The notes under the pieces: model-generated
Database searches by the model: none
Told to the model about the DNA's origin: nothing
What the model saw: only the letters and a program-made list of their open reading frames with translations
Position numbers and translations under genes: made by a program
Shown: one piece after another, positions 60,074 to 64,000 of the stretch
Numbering within the stretch: position 1 is the stretch's first letter
How the letters are laid out: the number at the start of each line of letters is the position of its first letter
Assembly (NCBI GenBank): GCA_017512885.1
Contig: JAFWEP010000028.1
Location: forward strand, 1 to 64,000
DNA: 64,000 nucleotides
Direction: 5' to 3'
Source: Erysipelotrichaceae bacterium
GTDB taxonomy: Bacteria; Bacillota_I; Bacilli_A; Erysipelotrichales; Erysipelotrichaceae

Positions 60074-60787
60074 CTATTCTCCAATAATATCTTCTGTCTG
60101 TGTTTCGCTCGGCTGCGGGCTCTCGCTCGGTGCCGGAGTCTCTTCACCAATGATCATATCGCTGAGGTTGCCGTTCTTGGGGATGATCGTCTCAAAGAGG
60201 TCGACCTGTTTCTTCTCGTAGTCGATCGTGATCTTATCGGAGAAGTCCGCGATCACGTTCTCGCTTTCACAGAGCGCGCTCTTGGCGATCAGCAGGATAT
60301 GGCGCAGAGCCGTTTCGGCTTCCTCAGGATAACAGTAAGCATAGTAATGAAACTGAGAGGTATAAACGACTAAGAGGATCTCTTTCTCATGCGTATAGGC
60401 TTCGATCAGGAAAGGCACGATATTCTCTTCCGCATCGGCATAGACGCCCCGCTTCTGATAGATGCGGTCGCTCTCGGCATAGAAACCGTCCTCCAGCAGG
60501 AAGGAGGAAACGTACTGTTCCTGGTTGATGACATCGGCGATATTGATGTTCATCAGGATCGTGATATCTGCATACTGCAGCAGGATGCCGGTGCCGTCGG
60601 TAGACAGACGCTGCATATCCGAAGGCAGATAATAGCTGTAATAACGGCTGCGGATATTCGGTCGATGTACGACGCTGTCCTGCTGGAAAGCCAGGATCCG
60701 GGCATCGAGCCTCTCTTCCAGTGACGATGAGGAGACAGTGCAGGCGCTCAGCAGCAGGAAAAGCACCACAAAAAAAGTCTTCTTCAT
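60074..60787 (-). CDS. Lipoprotein of unknown function
   Basis: 237 residues from the ATG starting MKKTFFVVLFLLLSAC, with lipobox LLSAC. The mature domain is mixed alpha/beta without a motif I know; the tail is Pro/Ser/Glu-rich (TPAPSESPQPSETQ). First gene of the unit leading to murC. An extended -10 TGCTATTAT ends 6 nt before ATG; GAGG lies too close to ATG to serve as ribosome site. Confidence 0.8.
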   Translation of the reverse strand: MKKTFFVVLFLLLSACTVSSSSLEERLDARILAFQQDSVVHRPNIRSRYYSYYLPSDMQRLSTDGTGILLQYADITILMNINIADVINQEQYVSSFLLEDGFYAESDRIYQKRGVYADAEENIVPFLIEAYTHEKEILLVVYTSQFHYYAYCYPEEAETALRHILLIAKSALCESENVIADFSDKITIDYEKKQVDLFETIIPKNGNLSDMIIGEETPAPSESPQPSETQTEDIIGE

Positions 60788-60793
60788 GCCTCG

Positions 60794-60802
60794 ATAATAG
60801 CA
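60794..60802 (-). promoter_or_regulatory. Extended -10 promoter of the lipoprotein-murC unit (probably leaderless)
   Basis: TGCTATTAT on the minus strand, six bases from the ATG; a poor -35 (TGCAAA) at 17 bases. Confidence 0.55.
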
Positions 60803-60825
60803 CAAAAAGAAGACAGTTTGCAGGC

Positions 60826-61482
60826 TTAGAGCAGTTTTTCCTGCCGGAACGAGAAATACGCAGCCGGACCGACGATGATGTGATCCAGCAGTTCCATATC
60901 CAGATAGAGCGCCCCTTCCTTCAGCCGCAGCGTCAGATCGACATCTGCCTCTGAAGGCGAACAGTGTCCGCTGGGATGGTTGTGGGCAGCCAGCAGGTAG
61001 ACTGCCCGGTAGAGCAATGCCTTGCGCAGGATCTGCCGGACTGCCACCAAGGAAGCGGTATCGCTGCCCTTGAAGAGCACTTCATAGCGGATAACTTCAT
61101 AGCGGCAGTTCAGGAAGATGATCAGGAACTGTTCCTGAGCTTCCCCGCCCAGTTGCAGGCGCAGCCAGTCGGCTGCCCGGCCCGGTTCGTTCAGTTTCTC
61201 TTTTTCGATCCTGCGCAGTTCCAGCAGCCGCCGGCAGATCTCAAAGACGGTCAGGATCGAGAGAGCCTTGGCTTCCTTGATGCCTTTGACCGCCGTCAGT
61301 TCCTCGTAACTCAGCTTCAGCAGTCCGGATAGACCGCCGGAGACCTCCAGGATCTCTTCCGCCAGGGCGAAGACGTTCCCTCCCCGGCCGGCGGAACCCA
61401 ATAGGATCGCCAGCAGTTCCTCATCGCGCAGAGCGGAGAGACCGCAGCGCTTCGCTTTCTCGCGGGGCAGTTCCTCACTCAC
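60826..61482 (-). CDS. radC: RadC/JAMM family protein
   Basis: About 218 residues if started at GTG 61480-61482 (AGAGGGG upstream), which puts ELPREKAKRCG at the family start; the frame runs further up but through another gene. An HhH-like part (LRDEELLAILLG; LTAVKGIKEAKAL) is followed by the JAMM metal motif AAHNHPSGHCSPSEAD. Despite the name, its cellular role is not settled. Overlaps the small lipoprotein gene by 8 bases. Confidence 0.9.
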   Translation of the reverse strand: MSEELPREKAKRCGLSALRDEELLAILLGSAGRGGNVFALAEEILEVSGGLSGLLKLSYEELTAVKGIKEAKALSILTVFEICRRLLELRRIEKEKLNEPGRAADWLRLQLGGEAQEQFLIIFLNCRYEVIRYEVLFKGSDTASLVAVRQILRKALLYRAVYLLAAHNHPSGHCSPSEADVDLTLRLKEGALYLDMELLDHIIVGPAAYFSFRQEKLL

Positions 61483-61816
61483 AGTGATACCCCTCTTCAC
61501 GCAGTGCCTGCAGGCTCTTGCGCAGCGAGACATAGTCCCGGAAGTCTTCCGTTTCCTCAAAGACGACCCGACGTCCTTCCAGCGCATACGCTTCCTGCAG
61601 CTGGCGCAGGATCTTCTCTTCCCCGCCCGGCGGCAGCGGATAGCTCTCGCGGTAAGAGACGTGACGCAGGAGGTCGCCTTCCGCCTGCAGTTCATAGAGC
61701 GAGACCACGTCCTCCCTCTCGCGGTAACAGAGCGCCTGCTGCGGCTTGCAGCCGCTTAACAATAACAGCAGGATCAGACAGCTTCTTTTCAGTTTCTTTT
61801 CCAGTGACGAAGACAC
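61475..61816 (-). CDS. Small lipoprotein (start uncertain)
   Basis: The frame contains a lipoprotein signal KKLKRSCLILLLLLSGC with lipobox LSGC and then about 85 residues without known motif (VVSLYELQAEGDLLRHV). No ATG lies near; GTG 61814-61816 is my choice, inside the end of the VanZ-like gene, and a CTG closer to the signal is possible. It overlaps both neighbours. Confidence 0.6.
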   Translation of the reverse strand: MSSSLEKKLKRSCLILLLLLSGCKPQQALCYREREDVVSLYELQAEGDLLRHVSYRESYPLPPGGEEKILRQLQEAYALEGRRVVFEETEDFRDYVSLRKSLQALREEGYHCE

Positions 61817-62190
61817 AGAAGGAAGACGAGCGCTCCGGCCGCATCGATCAGCACATCCTGCCACATCCCGGCCCGGCCGGCCACGAAGAGCTGGTGCAGC
61901 TCATCCCCGACCGCATAGAGTACGGCAAACAGGAAGGCATAACGATAGTTCTCCTTCAGCGGGAACTCTTCCAGGAAGGAAGCCGCCAGCAAGGCCAGCA
62001 CGCCGTATTCCAGGAAATGGGCCAGCTTGCGGATCAGAGTCCCGGCATAAGGCAGGCTCAGGAGACCGACCCGCTGCAGGATCCCGTCGGAAAGCTGCTG
62101 CGAGGCAGTGCCGTTCGCGGCCGAAAAGGAATATATAAGGATACACCAGAGGATCAGCAGGATCCCCTTGATCAGTTTTCTGCTGGACAT
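61789..62190 (-). CDS. VanZ-like membrane protein
   Basis: 133 residues, three to four helices. VanZ-family features: IYSFSA near the N terminus, RKLAHFLEYGVLALL, and DELHQLFVAGRAGMWQDVLID. Function of chromosomal VanZ-like proteins is unclear; named after a teicoplanin-resistance gene, but no van genes are near. Divergent from the small NTPase gene at 62220. Confidence 0.85.
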   Translation of the reverse strand: MSSRKLIKGILLILWCILIYSFSAANGTASQQLSDGILQRVGLLSLPYAGTLIRKLAHFLEYGVLALLAASFLEEFPLKENYRYAFLFAVLYAVGDELHQLFVAGRAGMWQDVLIDAAGALVFLLCLRHWKRN

Positions 62191-62212
62191 TCGAATTCTA
62201 CGCTCCTACAAT
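62184..62212 (+). promoter_or_regulatory. Promoter of the P-loop kinase-like gene (probably leaderless)
   Basis: TGGACA, 17-base spacer, TACAAT, seven bases before the ATG. The -35 overlaps the start codon of the divergent VanZ-like gene. Confidence 0.65.
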
Positions 62213-62219
62213 TGAACAC

Positions 62220-62741
62220 ATGAAGACGGCGATCGTTGGATTCACCGGCTCCGGTAAAAGCAGTATGGCCAGAGCCATCGCAAAGATCACTTCCGATCCG
62301 GTCTTACACCTGGATACCGTCCATTTCACGGCAGACTGGCAGCGCCGGCCGCTGCCGGAGGCCCGGGCCCTGGTCGAAAGCTTCTGTGATCGGGAAGGCT
62401 GGATCATCGAAGGCAACTATCAGTCGCTGCAGCTGCAGCGGCGTTTTGCGGAAGCCGACGTGATCCTGTTTCTCAATATTAATCGCTTTCGCTGCTTCCG
62501 ACAAGCCGTGCACCGGGCCTTCCGCAACCGGGGAAGACAGCGCGAGGATCTCGCCGAAGGCTGTTACGACCGGCTGACCCTCTCCTTCCTGACCTGGATC
62601 CTGCTGGGCAGCCGCACGAAGCGCTGGACGCAGTTCTACCGCGATCTGGCGGAGCAGTATCCGCAGAAGTTCGTCGAACTGAAGAGCCCGCAGGAGATGC
62701 GCGGCTGGCTCGCTTCACTGCAGCAGGCTCATGATCTCTGA
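62220..62741 (+). CDS. Small P-loop NTPase, adenylate-kinase/FlaR-like
   Basis: 173 residues. Walker A GFTGSGKSS at the N terminus, LHLDTVHF, and WIIEGNY give the pattern of 'DNA topology modulation protein FlaR'-type NTPases, related to nucleotide kinases. True substrate unknown. Its last 27 bases overlap the convergent SAF-domain gene. Confidence 0.8.
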   Translation: MKTAIVGFTGSGKSSMARAIAKITSDPVLHLDTVHFTADWQRRPLPEARALVESFCDREGWIIEGNYQSLQLQRRFAEADVILFLNINRFRCFRQAVHRAFRNRGRQREDLAEGCYDRLTLSFLTWILLGSRTKRWTQFYRDLAEQYPQKFVELKSPQEMRGWLASLQQAHDL

Positions 62742-63407
62742 ATCTTTGCCGAGCTCTGCCGAAGAGAGTTCTTCATAGCTCTCCTTGGAGACAGCGACAG
62801 AGATCTTACCGGCCAGCAGGGCCTTATTGAGGACGGCAACGTCCTTTTCTTTTACTGCCAGCGTAAAGATCTCGATCGCTGCCTTCTTCTCGTTCTCGTA
62901 GACCTCTCCTTCCCGGCTGTAGCAGCCGGTGATCCTTGCCCCCTTCAGCAATAATCCGCTGCGGGGCGGATCGTTCACCGTCAGGTAAAGATCGACGGCC
63001 ATCCCGCTGCGCAGACTGTTGGGATTCACCCGTACCTCACTGACATAGAGGTCGTAGGAAGTCTCCCCTTCCAGCAGTCTGAGGTGGGAGCGGTCCGGCA
63101 CGGCAGAGACGTCTTCCAGCACGCTGCGGTAGAAGAGGCTGCCGTTCGGCACAGCAGCATTCAGCCGTACGCACTTTCCCTGCAGTTCTTCCGGATCGGT
63201 GATCACCTCTTCGTTGAGACAGGCTGCCGGCAGAGGGATCGTTTTGAGATCCTCCTCGCTGAGCAATGTACGCTGACGCAGATAGTGGGCTGCGACCGGG
63301 ACCGGACGCAGATGCAGGAGGCGCTGCAGACTGAAGGCCATACCGGTCAGAGAAACGATCAGCAGGGCCGTAAATACGATCAGTCTTACTTTTTCCTTCT
63401 TCTTCAT
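62715..63407 (-). CDS. SAF-domain membrane-anchored protein (CpaB-like)
   Basis: 230 residues: membrane helix (about 8-27), then a SAF domain (VPVAAHYLRQRTLLSEEDL ... LPAACLNEEVI, NGSLFYRSVLED), as in CpaB/RcpC of Flp pilus systems. No pilus genes are in the window, but the DNA beyond 64000 is unseen. AAAGGAG precedes ATG. Confidence 0.78.
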   Translation of the reverse strand: MKKKEKVRLIVFTALLIVSLTGMAFSLQRLLHLRPVPVAAHYLRQRTLLSEEDLKTIPLPAACLNEEVITDPEELQGKCVRLNAAVPNGSLFYRSVLEDVSAVPDRSHLRLLEGETSYDLYVSEVRVNPNSLRSGMAVDLYLTVNDPPRSGLLLKGARITGCYSREGEVYENEKKAAIEIFTLAVKEKDVAVLNKALLAGKISVAVSKESYEELSSAELGKDSEIMSLLQ

Positions 63408-63456
63408 CTTTCTCCTTTCTGTATCATTGTTTCCGGGAAAAAGCGAAATTCCTACA

Positions 63457-63479
63457 CAAAAAGACTGCCTGGCAGTCTT
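63457..63479 (-). terminator. Terminator after the thioredoxin-fold gene
   Basis: AAGACTGC pairs with GCAGTCTT around a short loop; minus-strand TTTTTGTG follows. It begins right after the stop codon. Confidence 0.75.
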
Positions 63480-64000
63480 TTAGCGGATATAGGGAGTCAG
63501 TAACTCCCGATATGTCTCTTTTAACTGGTTCACGGAAGCTTCCGAAGGAGAGGTCCCTTCCCAGCTGCCGGTCAGTCCGATATGGTTCTTGCCGAACTCG
63601 CCGTTGATGAGCTGGAAGACATCGGGAGTGAGGATGATCACCTCTCCGTCATCTTCCTTGCCCAGGATCGGTTCCAGTTCTGCAAGCACCCGGTCATAGG
63701 CCTCGCGGTCACCGCGGATATTGTAGTCGGCGCGGTCGATGTTGATGTAGTAGACGGTCACGCCCAGTTCCATCCCCACTTCATTGAGATAGCGGACGCC
63801 CTGCTGGCAGTTGGCGCAGTCGGTATAGCCGAGGTAGAAGACACCGCTGCCGCCTTCCTTGATGAAGTCATAGACATCATAGAGATCGACTTCGCGGAAG
63901 CAGTGCTTCGTGGAATTGACACCGCGGTAGCCGCTCATATCGACGTCCCTCGTTGCGATCTCGACCGAGAAGTCCATGTCCGGGACATCGTACTTCCCGC
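63480..64000 (-). CDS. Thioredoxin-fold protein (partial)
   Basis: Open to the window edge; the visible 173 residues end LLTPYIR. A CxxC active site sits in YLGYTDCANCQQGVRYL, followed by VTVYYINIDRADY, the thioredoxin layout. It resembles bacteriocin-accessory/TlpA-like thiol proteins. An internal ATG (63977) could be a start, but the frame continues upstream without a stop, so a signal peptide or anchor may lie outside. Confidence 0.75.
   Translation of the reverse strand, partial: GKYDVPDMDFSVEIATRDVDMSGYRGVNSTKHCFREVDLYDVYDFIKEGGSGVFYLGYTDCANCQQGVRYLNEVGMELGVTVYYINIDRADYNIRGDREAYDRVLAELEPILGKEDDGEVIILTPDVFQLINGEFGKNHIGLTGSWEGTSPSEASVNQLKETYRELLTPYIR

Noticed and set aside
61789-62190. 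Glycopeptide resistance (VanZ)
   Set aside because: VanZ-like proteins are widespread in chromosomes; no vanHAX or regulators are in the window.

Overview
The window looks like chromosomal DNA of a low-copy, host-associated-type Bacillota (Firmicutes), most plausibly an Erysipelotrichia-like anaerobe. This rests on the single-chain pyruvate:ferredoxin oxidoreductase, a PASTA-bearing PBP2, CcpA, the YtxG/YtxH pair, TmcAL, a T-box leader, MraZ boxes of the AAAGTG(T/G) type and the rpsB-tsf-pyrH-frr-uppS-cdsA-dxr-rseP block. GC content is moderately high for the phylum (my estimate is mid-50s percent), which produces many long antisense shadow frames. The assignment below phylum is inference. 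I see no rRNA, tRNA, CRISPR array, insertion sequence or prophage; this is core genome, densely packed and mostly on the minus strand. Layout from low to high coordinates: a partial plus-strand gene end and a bidirectional terminator (1-143); YhaM and a glycosyltransferase-RecX fusion (357-3268); pyruvate:ferredoxin oxidoreductase (3424-6927); an operon of an anchored protein, a glucosaminidase, a kinase-less PASTA protein and pyrR (13345 down to 7039); galE; the translation/isoprenoid/lipid block (rpsB, tsf | pyrH, frr, uppS, cdsA, dxr | rseP, 21413 down to 14433); aspS, hisS, rel, apt; recJ; a reduced division/cell-wall cluster (mraZ-rsmH-ftsL | pbp2 | mraY-murD-recJ, 35890 down to 27997); a frameshifted Gate-domain membrane protein; rpmF-yceD divergent from tmcAL; yebC; an operon NusG_II-Gx-rimO-glucokinase-galM-galK (45180 down to 39889); a divergent plus-strand TetM-like GTPase fused to a Rae1/YacP-type NYN nuclease (45255-47732); DEAD-box helicase, PepC, PrsW-like protein divergent from ispH; a MurJ/YtgP-type flippase and lipoprotein; T-box-controlled tyrS; ccpA-ytxH-ytxG; murC with an SftA-position linker protein; radC, small lipoprotein, VanZ-like protein, a small kinase-like NTPase, a SAF-domain protein and a partial thioredoxin-fold protein. 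Functionally the window links peptidoglycan synthesis (murC, murD, mraY, PBP2, MurJ, UppS and the MEP enzymes Dxr and IspH), translation and its quality control (S2, EF-Ts, RRF, AspRS, HisRS, TyrRS, RimO, RsmH, TmcAL, the GTPase-nuclease fusion) and carbon control (CcpA, gal genes, ROK kinase). The most notable observations are: (i) the TetM-class GTPase fused to an A-site-type mRNA endonuclease; (ii) the glycosyltransferase-RecX fusion; (iii) about ten genes whose -10 box lies only 6-9 nt before ATG with no Shine-Dalgarno, i.e. probable leaderless mRNAs, including pbp2, mraY, ispH and the GTPase; (iv) intrinsic terminators that overlap or nearly touch stop codons at many genes, the signature of uncoupled ('runaway') transcription; (v) a four-heptamer MraZ operator at mraZ; and (vi) a one-base frameshift at a six-G run in the Gate-domain gene.
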